64,000 nucleotides of DNA, taken from the NCBI GenBank assembly GCA_013396635.1, contig WBMW01000147.1, positions 501,346 through 565,345 on the forward strand. The letters are read 5' to 3'. The stretch comes from Penelope pileata (taxonomy: Eukaryota; Chordata; Aves; Galliformes; Cracidae). The notes beneath the pieces were generated by a model, which was given only the letters and a program-made list of their open reading frames with translations, was not told where the DNA came from and ran no database searches. Every line of letters begins with the position of its first letter. The first letter of the stretch is position 1. Made by a program: the position numbers and the translations under genes. Positions 1 through 14,500 of the stretch are shown piece after piece.

Positions 1-3000
1 GGAGAGAGAATTAAGAAATAGTGCACTGAACGTGGCACTAGCCACTGGCTGATGAGATGGCGCCAGAAACCCAGAAACACAACAGAACAGCTTGTGAACT
101 GAGACTATTTTATTTTTCAGGCAGAGGAAATGGTCGGGCTCTTTTTTTTTTTTTTTGTGGGAAAAGGTAACTTAACTGTACTTGTGTTGAAACCAGGGAT
201 GCACCTGCCCTCCTGTGAGCATGGCTTGATCGTGTCTGAAGGTAGGCACTTCAGAAGAAGAGGCAGTTGTTCTCTGCTGTGGGCTGAATTGATAATCTGG
301 AGTCTAAGATTCTGACCTGAGATTCAGTCCTTAGGTTTGCTAACACAATGAACTTCTCTTATGACCCTTCTGAACCAGACAGAGGTGATACAATGTCTGA
401 TACTCTGCCTAGAGGCCTGGAGAAGGATGCAGCAAAGACCTTCATTCTGTAGCTAGCAGCAGCAAGAATTTAGCTGAGCTTCATGATCTTTGCAATGTCA
501 CTCGTTTGCTATTAGCAGCATTCATAGTGTAGCAGATGCTTTCTGGACTTTTAAAAAGACAGATCTTACCCAGAGGAACTCACCTATCTTCCCTCCTTTG
601 AATACATGTCCAAGCTTGACTTCAAACAGGAGTTCCATCCGAGCTCCTAAAGGCATCTGACCCCACTTCTCAGGTGCCTTTAATTTCTGATTTGCCTCAA
701 ACTTCACATGCTCCTCTCCTTCCATTTGCTTATCTTTGCTGCCTGTTCTGGACATTCTCTCAGCACATCAATGAAAGTAGAAAGAGGGACAGCAAAGGTA
801 GAGATGCTTGCTCCAGAATATTCCACTGTGCTTTACAAGGGAAAAAGATGGAACTCAGGGTGCCAACACGTTGCACTCAGTGACCACTCACTCCAAACAA
901 CGGGTATTCTCTCTCTTTTCCATGGCTTGTTTGTTGGCTTGGGAGGTAAATCTTTTCATAGACTTCCCATGATCTCTAAAGCACATATACTTGTTTTGAA
1001 ATTGAGTAAAATGAGATCTCATTCCAGTAAGTAGTGTTCATCCCCTTACCAGAAAGGACACAGCTATCTTTAGATATCTTGAAAATATGCAAGATCTTGA
1101 AAGTAAGAAACAACAAACCTAAACATATAGTAAAATTAACACATTTCAGACTCTTAGATTTCTTAGGCTTAACATTTCTGTGTTTGAGGTTATGTTTTCA
1201 GCTGACTCATTGCTATTCAGCCATCCCAGTGGCACCTGCTCTATGCATGTTCTCCTCCTTCATATTAATAACTAGCAATGTCCTGTAGCCAAAAGCCAAG
1301 TGACCAAAGCAGCCAGACCCTTTGCGAGTCCATGAAGACTGAAGATGATGGACAGCTGTATCAAACTCTCTGGGGATGGTGTACAACTGAAGTGATCTAT
1401 TTTGATTTGTACCTAGACCAAAAAGTTTAGAAGGGTGAAAAGCACGTAGACCTCATTCAGAGGTTATTTCAAGTGGCAGAGATAACTTGATTTGCCAGGA
1501 AGTGTTCATGGCGATACCAAGAACTGAATACGAGTCATGAGCCTGCATTTATTTCAGTTTACCTGACATAAACCCAACATATGAAAAAACTGAAGCAGTC
1601 TACAGATGTCATTTATAAGCATATGTGGTAAGTTTAATGATTTAGGAGTCCTATAAAAATTATAAGTATGCTCTGATCTTCAAAAAAGTTTGTCAAAATA
1701 AAACAGGAATGAAACTTATGCACACTTCCTCAAGCTCCACATTGCCAAACTGAAGTCTGTTATCAAAGACTCAGTCTGACTGGTCTTATGAGGAATGTAG
1801 GAAATCCAGCTCAGACCACTGAACTTCCATTCTGTCATGCATAGAAAAAGCATCAAAAGCAATGCAAAAACCTATTTCCTTAGACAACTGTGTAATTACT
1901 TGCCCACAGGATAAGTTTGTACCTCCCCCCTCAATTTGAATCTGCTTGTAGTCTTTGGGCTGAGGGCTAATCAACTTCTTGATTTTGTACATTTATTTCC
2001 TTTAACAGAAACCTGAGGTAATGAGATCAATGTTTTGCCTTTGCAGACTCTTTGTGAGTAGTGGGAGACTCCTTTTGTTTTGTTTGAGACTCCTCTTGTT
2101 TTATTTGCCGTAGCATAGTATTGGTTCAAGGTTTCCTGTCTTTCAGGTTATAGAAGACAGCCCCTTGTCCCTCTATTTAGAGAAAAGTAAATGAGAATAG
2201 GGCTGGACCAAAGGAAAAAACAACTTTTCCATCCAGATCCAAATTCGTTCAAATTGCAACAAAATTCTTTCTTGACCATTTGCACCAAAGGAAAACAAAC
2301 AAAAATGCCCCTCAGGTATAAAGATGTGGATCACTGGGAATTTTGCTTCAATGTTTCAAGAAATGAGTTGAAATTTATTAAAATCTTGTTAGCTTAAACT
2401 GTTAAATAAGAGTTTCAAACCAAAATCAGAGGGCACTTTATTGTCATTGTTTTTGTCTTTTAAATTTGAGTGAATAGCTTTTGTGAACAGTGAGACAATG
2501 AACTGCAATAGGAGCTGTCTCCACATGGATTTTCTGTAGGCTAATAATGTGTGAGTTTATGAGGCAGGTCTGTCACTAAAGCAGGGCACTAACTGAGTGG
2601 TGATTTTCATCAAATTCTGTGATGAAACGCAGTGAAAGCAATCTCAGAGACTCCCATCATTTTGTCACATACGAAGCTGAACAATAAATTCTCAAAACAG
2701 AAGTAACTCAAGAAACACTCAAGCAACATGTAGGGAAATGCGAACGGATCATGTAACCGCACAAGTTTTGTTTCATTAGCAAATCAGCCTTGGAACATTT
2801 AAATAGGGGTGCTTTGGCAGATGCAATGTTTTTGGAAGTTTTCTGCATATGGAAGGCACACTAAAACTCAGCCTTTCCTACAGATAAGTGCAGTTTAGAT
2901 CAACATCTTCCTAAAGAAACCTTTATTGACTGCGTCAGCCAGCTGTGCCTTTCCCTACAGCACCTTCCATTACTTCATGGCTCTGTGTCACAACTGGAAA

Positions 3001-6000
3001 AGCCTTCAGGGCTTGCACATACAGAAGTTCCATCTTGACTTTGTTGTCTACGTTTGACTCTCTGTACCACCAGGAAATAGGATGACCAGACCACATCACC
3101 ACGTGCCCTTCAGTGTTTTGAGTGACAATGTTTTACTTGCGTTTACTGTCACTGAACCCAGAGAAGAATTCTCAGTCAGGACAGAAACAATTACACCCAT
3201 GAACGACGCCCTGACTTTGGGACAGGCTAAGCGCTGTTGGTACAGCCTTACTTTCTTCCCCTCATCCACAACTATGGAGAAAATCAATGCTTAATGACCT
3301 TCTGTTCCTAAGGATGAGCTACTTGATTACAGCAAACATTTGCTACAAACAGGTAGCTGGCTTTTTTTTTTTTTTCTCCTAGAAATAGTCTTGTAATTTG
3401 TTCATGAAACTCTTCCAAATGATTCTGAAAACATTTAACAAAGGCATCTCTTGTGACCAGAACCACAGATTCAGGTTCTGGCATCCCATTGCAGCCCCTT
3501 CTTCTTGTCAGAAAACATAATAATGCTCCTTCATCTCAGAAAAGTACTGCAAAAATTCTGCTTTGCGAGAGCTGCAAGGCATTTGGAAACCACTGGGAGA
3601 GAACGTGCCATGAAAGTGAATGTCTTCACTGCGTGGTGCAAATATATGTTAAGCAATAAAATTCTGGTTCCTAAATAGGCTTGTCTTGTTTTGATATTCA
3701 AGGAAATCAAAAAAGATATCCATACTTCTCATTTAATCCTGCCAAGATACATAACCAGCCTATCTTTATATAGTTGCCCAATATGGACAATGAAAATAGC
3801 TGTCTTAATGAAGAGAAAGAAGAGGAAAACACTAGCTAATTTCTTGTGATGCAAAATCATGAGACCCAGTTCAGGACCGCACATCATTTTGGGGCTGAAG
3901 TTCTACCTGCTGGACCCCACTTCTTCCAGGGAAAACGCTGTTTTCACATCAGTGTCAAACTGCATTAGAATATTTTAAACTCTAAAGCCACACTTTTTTT
4001 CCAGGGGGAAAACAATTTCTTCTGATGATGATATTAGAATATGAATGTTCTGCAGTACATTGGTACATATTAATAGTGCCAGGTACTTCGCACCTCTGCA
4101 CTTTCTTTTGTGCAAAACAAGATTGAGAATTTAGGACAACAATGGCTCCATTTCTAAGGTTTGGGCAATAGTACTTCTATTACTTAATGAAAAATAATTA
4201 TACAGGAAACAGACTATTTTCAACACACAGCTTCTTCTCTGAAATATGTGCTTGCCATACCTGTATTAAATTGCTCAGCACCAACCTACGAAACTGCTGT
4301 GCTAGTACTTGAGAGGCATTAGCTGATACCTAAAAATTAGGTGAGCATGTATGTGAAAAATAGGTTTCCATAAATCACTTGGCCCTGACCTAATACCAAA
4401 GGTGCATTGATTTTACTAATATAGAAATAACTATTTTGATTCTTCATTGGATGATACAACTTAAAATTAATAAATATGCTTTTTGATGGGTACTTTTCAG
4501 AGATTTCAGAAATTATAATGTACGTCAGTGCTAATTTATAAGTGATAGCTTGCTTAAGAAAACAACATACCAATGTGTCCTTTAAGAAACAATGCCACTA
4601 CACAGAACCAAGCATTTATTTTTATCTCATCTTGTGGCTCCCTGAAATCCAGGTATGAATGAAATGCAGTCTCACTTGGCTTTGGTCAGCTCAAAGCACC
4701 ACTGGTGCTTTCTTGTTCACTTCATGGGTTTATGCCTTTCAGCTGTGGTTAGATGCTGCTTTAGAGTTGTAGGAAACCTCATATGCATACATGAAAAAAA
4801 TTAAAGGGACAAATTGTGTATTTGCATAATTGAAAGCTAAGGTAGAAAGTAAGTTAACAGGGGTGTTAGTGGAAATAATTTCAAACAGCTTGCTGTGATC
4901 TATACTTTCCTGCTTCGTTTTCCTGTAGTCTGTTTTACGCTACTCCCACTCCAAGCACACAGCAGCCCTGGTCCTTTTGTTACTAACCGTCCGATAGTAT
5001 CTTGACAGCAGAACTACATCTTCGTTCTCATTTAATAACTATTTATCATTCTGTATCTGCCCATTTTCAAGAAGGAATAAAGTTAAGTGTTCCAGAAATT
5101 GGAAAAAATTGAAGCTTGACCTTTATTAAGTGGGTTAATTGTCACAATCTCAGCATGTATGAAATTAATGACCAAAAAGTGGAACTCCAGAGTTTCAGAA
5201 GACTAGGTTAATGTCCAAAAAAGTCTAAACTCTGACCTTCTTGACATATGCCAAAAGAAACAGCCACCCTAATAAATTACTACCTGTGTGCAATTATAAT
5301 AAACCATTCCTAGCATCCAATCACTTGAATTAATTGCTGCAAGGCAGTAGGGCTCTCTTGCAGATATTCAAGTTAATGTAAAAATTCCTTTGCAGTTCAC
5401 ATGAGGCTGTTTGCGCCTGCTTGCTTCAGTAGGGAGATTCAGTTTCAAAGCATGCTGTTCCTACCTGTGGACCGCAAATCTGTACATAACACCACTTATT
5501 AGTGCTAAAATTAGGCCTTGGCTGAGTTGCTAGTGGCACTGAACGTGGTGAACCAACGAGGAATACAGCAAAGGGAAATGAATTTGCCAGATGCAGGACA
5601 CCTACATAGTTCCCAAATTTGTCCTACATAGGAGAAACAGTCATTTTTTGTAAAAGTGGCAACACACTGCAGAATGTTTAAGTCAAACAGGAATCACAAG
5701 GAGAAAGGTAAAAAAACCACCTGTTTGCACAGATCCATGTAAAACAACAGCACAGCACCAAAGCTACTGGCTTGTACAGGGATGGACTGGTGAGGAGGAC
5801 AGCCAGTTTTTCTCCTATGGACAGCAAGTGCCTTTATGCAACAAGTGACCCAGCCTGGTGCAGGGCAGTGAAAAAAGCACAAAGATTGCATGGTGGTAAC
5901 GCTGCAAGGGCCAGAAGGCACGGTGCAGGAGCACAGCTACTGTCAGGGGTCACACAGAGAAACGACAGCGGGATGGGACAGGGAACCGCACTGTGCCCCT

Positions 6001-9000
6001 GCTTGGAGGACAAATGAGTCGTGTTTGGAGTGTCAAGCTTGTCCATCTTTCAAGAACAATATGTGCTTAATACTAAATAAGAAGCTAAGCTTTTCGGCTC
6101 CAAGTCTGCTGGTGTCCCAATCTGCGCATAATGGCAATTCTGTTGGGAAATCAGCATTCCTCACACGTGCAAGATTTTATTCCCTGTCCTCATGCAGATT
6201 TTAAACACCTTTCTGAAAGTAAAGAAAAGTCTCAAAGGGCTGCAGATATGTTCCACTCAAATTCAAGTTAAATTGCTCATCAGCATTACTTATTTTACTG
6301 TCTGAACTGGATTCCATTGGAAAATGATTGTGTTTTGGAAATGATTTATGATTGGAAAATGACTTGTGTTTTTTGGAACTTCCCACGATGGGGATGTTCC
6401 CAATTCTCCCACAGTGGCCAAGGGGCTGCCTATGGACGAGAGCCCCCAGCCCTGCACTGACAGCCAAGCAACAGCACTGACACCTCTTCTTCGCCGACGG
6501 TTTCAATTACAGTGGTTTCACTCTTACGTTTTCATCTGTTCCTAGGCAAAGTGAAGCACTTTTGTTAAATTGTGAAATGTATAGTTTGCTTAACAATCCA
6601 CAGCATTTATAGCATTACCTGGAGATTCTGTCTTTTTGAACGTTCACTGAAATAATTTCAAAATTTGTCACCCTTTGGGATAGCTACCACTGCCTCCAAT
6701 ACAAACTAGCAAGTGTTCAGCTGTCCAACCTTTGTTTTCCACTTAAGAAAGGACATCTCCTTGCTTTCCTCCCCATACAGCTTAACTTGAAGATGAGAAA
6801 TAGCACCAGGTGCAGCTGTGAAGGCTTTGTAGCACGAGACAAGAAGGCAGAAGTCAGATTCCCTGTGGTTTCCATTCCTTCCAGTACTGAGTGCCCAATA
6901 CTCTCCGGACGATGCAAGCACTTAGTACCAACTGGATTGCTTTTGTGAACTGACAGGTGCAGTTCATGTACCTACCTGATGCACTTAAAAACTAAATTAA
7001 TTCATAGCGGAAGCTTGATTTCTATGTACACTGAAAGTGAAGGTAATTGTTAATGACCAAAGATGGTGTACAAGGCAAAAATTGTTAAAATCCATGAGTA
7101 CCATACACAACCCAATATATGCTGCCACATAAACAGCTTATCCGATTGTATTTCAGAGCCTGTTACAGATAATCCAGGAGAATGCACATCAGAGCACTTC
7201 ATGTTCAGCAAAAGGCTATGAAAAAAGAAAAGGAAAAAATAGGTGTCTTGGTTTCTGCTTGGTACCATCGGACAGGCAATGTGGTATTTAGGAAAATTTG
7301 AATTCTGTGTTTTCTCACTAAATGAATCATCACCACTAGATTTTACTTGTATTACTAAAAGCTCAAGTTTGTGCCATTTACACTAACTTTATAGCAGCCA
7401 TTCATTCAATTTTGAGATACACTGAATACTTCAGTGAATTTAAGGAGAGACAAAACCCAAAAGAATCTACAGTCTTTTATGTTTGTTTCATTTTTTTTCT
7501 CCTATTCTTCATAAGTACAATAGAGATTTTTATTTTATTTTAAACGAAAAATCTTCCACATGATTTCCAAGGTTGCTGCATTCATTAGGAAATAGATGTA
7601 GACACCAGAGAAATGCGAAGGAAGCTCTTCACACTGAGTCACCAGTTTACGCGCTGTACTTAGTGCACTTGAAGGAAGCATGATAGGAACTATTAAAAAC
7701 AGATGGCAACTACGTGAAAGTCATGTGATCATATCTGACTTCAACACAGATTCAAAGTCTTCTAGAAAAAAGGATTGGATGTTGCGTCATCAGACATATT
7801 TGGTAGAGCAATGTTTTGTCTAAACGTTCCTGTTTGGCACAGAGCACGAGGAACAGCAAAGACTCACTTTCAGTCCACAAAATCAGAAAAGAGCAGTGGA
7901 TCTGGGGAGCAAATTGATGCGTTGGACTGAAATGCTTCAAAGTTTCCTCACTTCTTCACATCTTTCTATAAAATAAGGTGACAAAACTGGCAAACAGATA
8001 TTAAATAGTTTCTAAACATATAAATTAGAGAAAAACAGTTTGTGTACCTTAAACCTTTCACAATACCTTTGAAATACCCACGTTTCATGACTGGATGCTT
8101 ACTCCTCTTTAAAGGCAAATCAGCTTCAAGCATGCAGCTACTGCTGAGCTGCACAGATCTTCTGTACCCGTCCTTCTCACAACGTCCAAAGGAAGGAATA
8201 CTTATTTTAGCCCAGATCCTTAAACATCCCACCTCCAGCCAAAAGGCTCTCAGCTCGTGTACTCATGACAGCACTTAGTCTAAGGTTGAGTTTATATATT
8301 TCACATTTTCCCAGAGAGGAGATCGTTGCTCTATTTTGTGTGCTTTACGACTCCAACAACAGGGCTCTGAGGATACAGCCTCGCTGTATACAGCCAAAGA
8401 AGTTACAGGTTGTTAGGGAAACGATTCATCAGTAGGTAGGTTCATGCAAAATGCAAAAGGTTTTTTTTCCCCTCCCATTTTGTTTTTGGAGAACAGTCTG
8501 AGAAATCCAAGTGATGTCTTTCTTGCATGAGTACTTCACATAGACAGCTAAACAGAAGCAAGATTTGGCATTTAGCCTGGGATTAGTGTGAACAGCCTCT
8601 TAACCAAACATTATGAAGAAAGTTAACTTTAAAACGCTTTGAAAGGTCTGTTTTCATGACAGATGGTAATAAGGGCTCATCAGTGCCAATTTTTTTTGTT
8701 TCCACCTCAGTTTTCAAAAGCTTAAGTTTTAGGTTAGTTCTTCTGAGAAACCATTGCGTGTAGAGGAAAAATGCAAATTACAAAATCAGATTACTCACTA
8801 TTTTTATTGTGTGCAACGTTTTGCTAAATAACACTAACATATGAAGAGTAAGAATTTGACTGTGTGCTTAATAGATTGGTTTCTCTTTCTGTTCACTAGA
8901 ATCCTCTTTTTATTGTCAGATATTTCTCCCTTAACCTTCACCTGTGCACCTGGACAGTTACTCCTCTCCCCACACCCCGAGAGGTACAGCAGCCAGCAGC

Positions 9001-9039
9001 AGGTACACAGCTTGTTCGTATAACACACTCACTAGGAAA
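1..9039. other. Sequence downstream of SETD3, no supported gene
   Basis: I see no recognisable coding exon, RNA gene or well-defined transposon here. Open frames are short (104 codons or fewer) and lack family resemblance. Some short homopolymer runs are present (T-runs near 144, 3361 and 8461). One minus-strand frame at 522-755 ends near a good donor sequence and is listed as a weak finding. In other vertebrates the region downstream of SETD3, towards BCL11B, is gene-poor, which fits. Confidence 0.6.
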
Positions 9040-9062
9040 GACATCGTAGAACTAGATTTTAT
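9040..9062 (-). terminator. Candidate SETD3 polyadenylation signal
   Basis: On the minus strand, AATAAA at 9062-9057 is followed within about 30 nt by TAGTGAGTGTGTTATACG, a GT-rich downstream element. It is the best-formed poly(A) site I see after the stop codon. The cleavage site is estimated at about 9040. Confidence 0.5.
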
Positions 9063-11140
9063 TCAAGAAAACCCACACATTCTGTCCTGTGGTGACCACA
9101 GGCTTTGCTAAGCCATAGATATCAGCAAATACTGGAACAAAATACAGTGTATCAGATTGAATCAAAGCATGTAAATTCTGGATTACAGTTATAATTCTCA
9201 GGGAAGCTAGGTTCAGGATTTCATCATAGTATCTACTACAATGTTGTGCAATGTAGCTGGCAGAAACAGAAATGGAATATTGGTCCTAATAAAAAAAATG
9301 AAAAGTAACAAGTTCTGTATGACATTTAAACTGTCAAGACAACAATTCATAACATTCTACCAAAGGCAGCATATAGTTACAAAAATACTGGTCCAGCATC
9401 TTGTTAGTGGTGAAGCAATATCCAAGGTGCAATGGCAACATGCCATTCTTTGTGAAATATTTTTTAAAAAACTATTTTTTTTTTTATTTTCCCCACACTG
9501 ATACTAGCTGAACACCAAAACTGCTATGACAACCTGAAAGTCACTACTTATGTGCATTGCACCAAAAATGTATGCAAAAACACATCTTCCAAGTTGTAGT
9601 ATAAAAGAAGCAAAACCTAATAAAACTATGTATATGCCAAAAGACATTTTACTGCAACTGATCTTGGATGAACAGCTTGCAACATTTATTGAACTTTCAA
9701 TGGTTGTCCAAGCTTCTCCATTCTTTCCATTATCTTGAGTTTAAGGATATACAGGAAAAAGACAAAGTCCTTAATACTGAGAATATAATTAAATCACTTT
9801 ATATCTCTCTCCATTCACTTACAAAATAAAATATTCCACCCTCCTCTCCTTCCAATACCCAGGTAATTTCAAAGTCAAACCTTGAAATTACGCTTGTTCT
9901 GATATTGCACTATGGTAGGATTGTATTGTTTTCGTCTGTAAATCAAAAAATAGTATGATGGTGACCAAAAGTGCTGGAGACAGTAAACCTGGTTAACTTG
10001 TGGAGGTATCCAGAGAAATGTGCATCACAGAGACACACCATAAATGGCAAAGTATACCGCAGACTTGGCTTTGGTTTGGACTTGGGCCAAAAATACATTA
10101 GCCTACCTGCTATTTCCTTCAAGCAAACAGTATCAATTAGTATCTTAAGCAAAAGACAAAGCTGAGTAAGATCAGGTAACCATGTCACATTCAATGTTAC
10201 ATCCAACAACAAAGAAATGAAGGAGTAGCAGACAAGAATATTAATCATATTTTCCTTTTAATAATGGTTTAGTCAAAAGTGGAGCTTGGAAAATCTCTAG
10301 CTAATTGTGAAAACCTGTAGAAGCTGGGAAGCAACCTCATTTTGAACAGTACATTTTAAAGCTGTGGCTTGGCCTATCTGCTTTCAAACTCTCCAGTAGC
10401 ACTGCCAACCTTGTAAATAAAAGGTACCACATGGAAATAAGAAAAAAAAAAGTCAGCCTTTAGAAGTTGGTGGATGTTGTATTGTATCAGCCTCGCTCTG
10501 ACTGAAGAAGAAAGATGAGATATTTTTATACAGTAAACAAAAGACAGAGTAAACTGAAATCTTCAGAGATCACTTTAAGTGTATACAATTTGGATTCTCA
10601 TCAACATTTAAAACTACCAATCATAAGGTTGCCACCTTACCTTTTTCTGGACTGGCATACCTGATTTTAAACAGGTTTTCCTCAAGTCTCCCAAGTTTCT
10701 GATCCTCTTATCCAGTTTTCTGCTGTACTGCTCTCCCACCTTCATGCTGAATACCGAGTCAGTCCTGCCTTCTGCTTTTCTTGGCAGGAGGCAGAGCAAG
10801 CTTTTAATTTCGGTAGTCAGAGTGACAGAACAACAAAAGCACAGCAGATAGAAGAGCTTAATTCTTCCCCAGGAAGAAAATACGTTTGGTTCAACAAAGG
10901 GCTGCAAAATCTTCCAAAGGCACCTCTTTCCCCAGTTTTTGCCTGAAAGCAAGATGGCAATCTTAATTGAAAAGGGATGCTAAATCTTTTAAATAACTTA
11001 AAAATTCATTTTTTTTAATAAAGCAGCAAAAACATTTTTCTCTGCAGAAAGAGAAATGTTAACAAAGAAACACACCAACATAAATGCACTGTTCATAAAC
11101 TTCAGCTAATTTAATTTCACAAGAAAGTCAAATTTAAGGA
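9040..11140 (-). other. SETD3: SETD3 3' untranslated region (probable extent)
   Basis: The region follows the stop codon without any recognisable repeat or other gene. It is AT-rich and runs to a polyadenylation signal near 9057. Other candidate signals on the minus strand (AATAAA near 9483 and 9686, ATTAAA near 10255) could give shorter 3'UTRs. The extent is inferred from signals only. Confidence 0.6.
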
Positions 11141-11584
11141 CTATTCTTTAACCTCATCAGTACTTTCTGAAGAAGATTCTTTGGCATCTTCAGTCTCTCT
11201 GTTGCTTTCCTCTTTATTTAAATTTTCACTTTCTGATTTGGTCCCATTAAATAGAGAGTTTTCACCATTTACAAACCCATTTTCTGTGACTTCTGCATCC
11301 ATAGCTTCATCAATCTTTAAGTCCCCTTGCTCTTCCACATCATCTAGGTTTCTCAAGACAATAGGGAGTCTAGAGTCTGCCACAGTGTTCTCCAACAAAG
11401 CAATATTGCTCTCTTCATATTTAGGAAGTGGAGCTCCATCTGCCATTTGTTTGGTATAGTACTCTCGGCTCGCAGCTGCGCTCTTTACTGCTTTCTCCAG
11501 GATCTCTTTTTCACCTAATCGCAGTTTGATAGCCATTGTCGCATGTGAAGTAAGGTCACGGGTCTCCAGGAAGGACTTATCATC
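11141..11584 (-). CDS. SETD3: SETD3 exon 13 coding part (C-terminus and stop)
   Basis: This stretch encodes residues 447-593 and the TAG stop. The acceptor is CTACCAG before GATGATAAG; the open frame extends 7 codons into the intron, so the apparent ATG there is not a start. It contains AIKLRLGEKEILEKAVKSAA and LPKYEESN, conserved with human. The following acidic tail is rich in Glu, Asn and Ser and ends STDEVKE. The tail is less conserved than the domains and is probably disordered. Confidence 0.97.
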   Translation of the reverse strand, partial: DDKSFLETRDLTSHATMAIKLRLGEKEILEKAVKSAAASREYYTKQMADGAPLPKYEESNIALLENTVADSRLPIVLRNLDDVEEQGDLKIDEAMDAEVTENGFVNGENSLFNGTKSESENLNKEESNRETEDAKESSSESTDEVKE

Positions 11585-14500
11585 CTGGTAGAAAAGAAAA
11601 GGCAAGTTTTTGTTACCAACAACATAAAAAATCCCTTAATTTTTCTCTCTATGCTTTAACAGTAAGTGACAGTAGCTTCTTCAGGCTGATCCAAACAGAC
11701 GCATAGGAATGAGGAGGCCTGCATGAAGTTACAGTGAAATTTGTCACAAATCCATAAAGAAGCCAAAAAGTTCTCTACAGAGGTCAGCCTGCATAACAAG
11801 CAAAGTCAGGAGACTCTGTGAACATACGAAACATATAGGTTCACATAAAAACATGCCTAGAGTAGTAGCAAGCTTCTGTGCAGTTTGGAGAATACAACCA
11901 ACAGACAGCAAGTTCAAACTGATTCCTCATTTTACTTGCAGAGAAAAAGCAAGTAGCCTTTGCTTGCAGAATCAAAGAAAAATTACATTAACAAAATTTT
12001 CTTTTTTGCAATCTTATTTGATTTTCCTTAGATAATGCAAATATGTTTCTACACTTTAAAAAGCGCAAAATGAATTATGTACTACCATTCAGACAAAAAA
12101 CCTTCCATAAGGAGAAGATGAGGGACAAAATACCTTTTCTTAAAATTGTAATACAAAATATTTCAGACATTTAAATTATATATAATGATAATTTTACCTC
12201 CACAGTTGTTTTATAGGTTTTCAAAAGAAGGGATGCTCTGGCTTCTAGGAATGTCCAAAGTTTAACTTCATTGTCCCAGCTAATGGGAAACTCAGAGTTC
12301 CCCAGAGTGAAGATTTTATCAATGGCATGCTCGCCTATCAAATGTTCCTTCAGCTCTTCTGCAATAAGTATAAAACCAATCTGTTAAAAACAATCTTATC
12401 ATTCACTTTGTCAGCTGACAAACAGCAGAAAAAATTACCTTTGAGAGTAGAGCTTTGAGAAGCTAAGGAAAAAAATGCTCCTCAAACAAGAATTCTCAAA
12501 TATGCTGATTAAGTCTAGGGTTCTCCTCAAAGACTGGAAGTCTTGAGGTGAGCAGAAGAAACTACTTCTCCACTCTGAACTAACATCTGTTTATTTATGA
12601 ACTTTTTGATAATAAATGTTTTGATAATAAAAGGAACAGGGCAGAGAAAGTGTGCAAACAATAATGGATTATTTTTCCTAACGTTTCAGTAATCTGTTTC
12701 AGTAGCAGAAACTGCCTACAGTTGGTCAAAAAAGACATCCATCAAAAACCCTTACGACAGGGAGTAGAAAATGCTTAATCAGTTCCTTGACATTACACAA
12801 ATTCTATCAATCTTTTAATTATCAAATTTCACTCCTGCAAAGCAGCTATCACAAACTTCAGGTAAAATGCATCACAAACAACAGAATTTTGACCGAAGTC
12901 TACAATATAAATAGGCAGGTATTTAAATTTCCACTTGTTTACAAGAGAATTAACAAAGTCGGTGTCTTCCTGCTAACAGAATAACTGTTTGCATGCAGTT
13001 TCCCAATAAAGTTACCCATTTTATTATACAGTATTAAAGACATGAGTAATCAAAGCAGTCATGTCTGAGAAATGCTATTAAGATGTCCACTCGCTCTACT
13101 TCCTTCACCAAGACAAAATCCACCCTCGCATTGGCATCCTTTAAGTTTCTCGCTGGCTTATAGCGGTGCTTGTAACTTCAACGTTTCTTTTCTGATCTTC
13201 TAGCTCAATGTTTTATATAAATGTCTATCACTTTCCGGCATAATAAAAAAACAAAAAAAAAAAATCAGAACTATCAAACATAACTTAGGTTATCTTTATC
13301 TTACCTTCATTCATACAAAACACTCGAAGGAAAGCCAGAAGCTGGGCAGAGATCGGAGGCTCAGTGGAGTGCAAGGCAAAAACACTAGAACTGACAAAAG
13401 AAACAATCAAACAACAAGAGTAAAGGCAAGTTCTATTGTCATACCTTTGAACTTATTTCAAAAGGCCTTAAAGAATACAATAAACGCAGTGTTACAAAAG
13501 TAACTTCAGTTTAAACTGAAGAAAGGCTTTTCTAACCTGTATTTGAAAAGAACAATTATCTCTACAATTTTACACTTACAATGATTTTTATACGGCTTTC
13601 ATAATAAATTCATGAAAATGCAATGTTTCACGTCTGCTGCTCCTAACAGTACCCTCTGGACTGAAAAGACTAAAGGAAAATGCTGTGGTTCACATACTGA
13701 GCATCGTAGTATGTCTGCAAGGGATAGGAAAGAAAGAAAAACCACAGATTGCTTCAAATTAATCCTTGCTCTGTTTTCGTTAAAGTAGTTATTAAAGCAA
13801 AGACTTTTTTCACTTATATATGGTCCAAATTAGATGATAATATAGCTCAGGGAACTTCTGCAAATATTATTGTAATAACTTTAATTTACCATACAAACAG
13901 GAGACATATTAGACACAAGACAACTATCACAGAACAACTTCATACATGTTCTACTGGGCAAAATATACATTAGAAATGTTTTTTAAAAAAACAACAGTGC
14001 ACTGTGTTACTTACGTTGGGATACCAGCACGAGCTAAGACCTCTGCCTTCATAGCATACAGCCTGTCACTTTTACTCACGCCAAGCTTTATTTTCACTCT
14101 GTCATGTGAATTATTATCAAAGAAAAAACCACTGTGGATCACAAATTCAGCGTTTGACCGAGTGCCATAAAAAATGTAAATCTAGAAGGATGAAAAGAGA
14201 AGTGAAGGGACAGGAAAAAAGCTTAAGATTAGCTCACAAATCTGACATAATTTGAAAGTTATTTCCTGAAAGAGTTACTATTCAGAGTACAAGTTATATT
14301 TGGTTATATGAAGAAAAATGCTTTGTTTTCTAGTACTGATTCAAATGCTGCATATCGTGTATAAACTTTATAAAGTTTAGAGGTAGATGTAAACATATAC
14401 ATGTAACTGAGACTGAAAGGAGGGAAAAGGTTCTTTTTGCATACTTTAAAATAAAAGTGCTTTGTTTTCTCACATCCTCATAAAATACCAGTATTTGGAA

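Noticed and set aside
11181..11459. A 92-codon plus-strand frame opposite SETD3 exon 13
   Set aside because: It is the shadow of the Ser/Glu-rich tail coding sequence on the other strand; no independent support.
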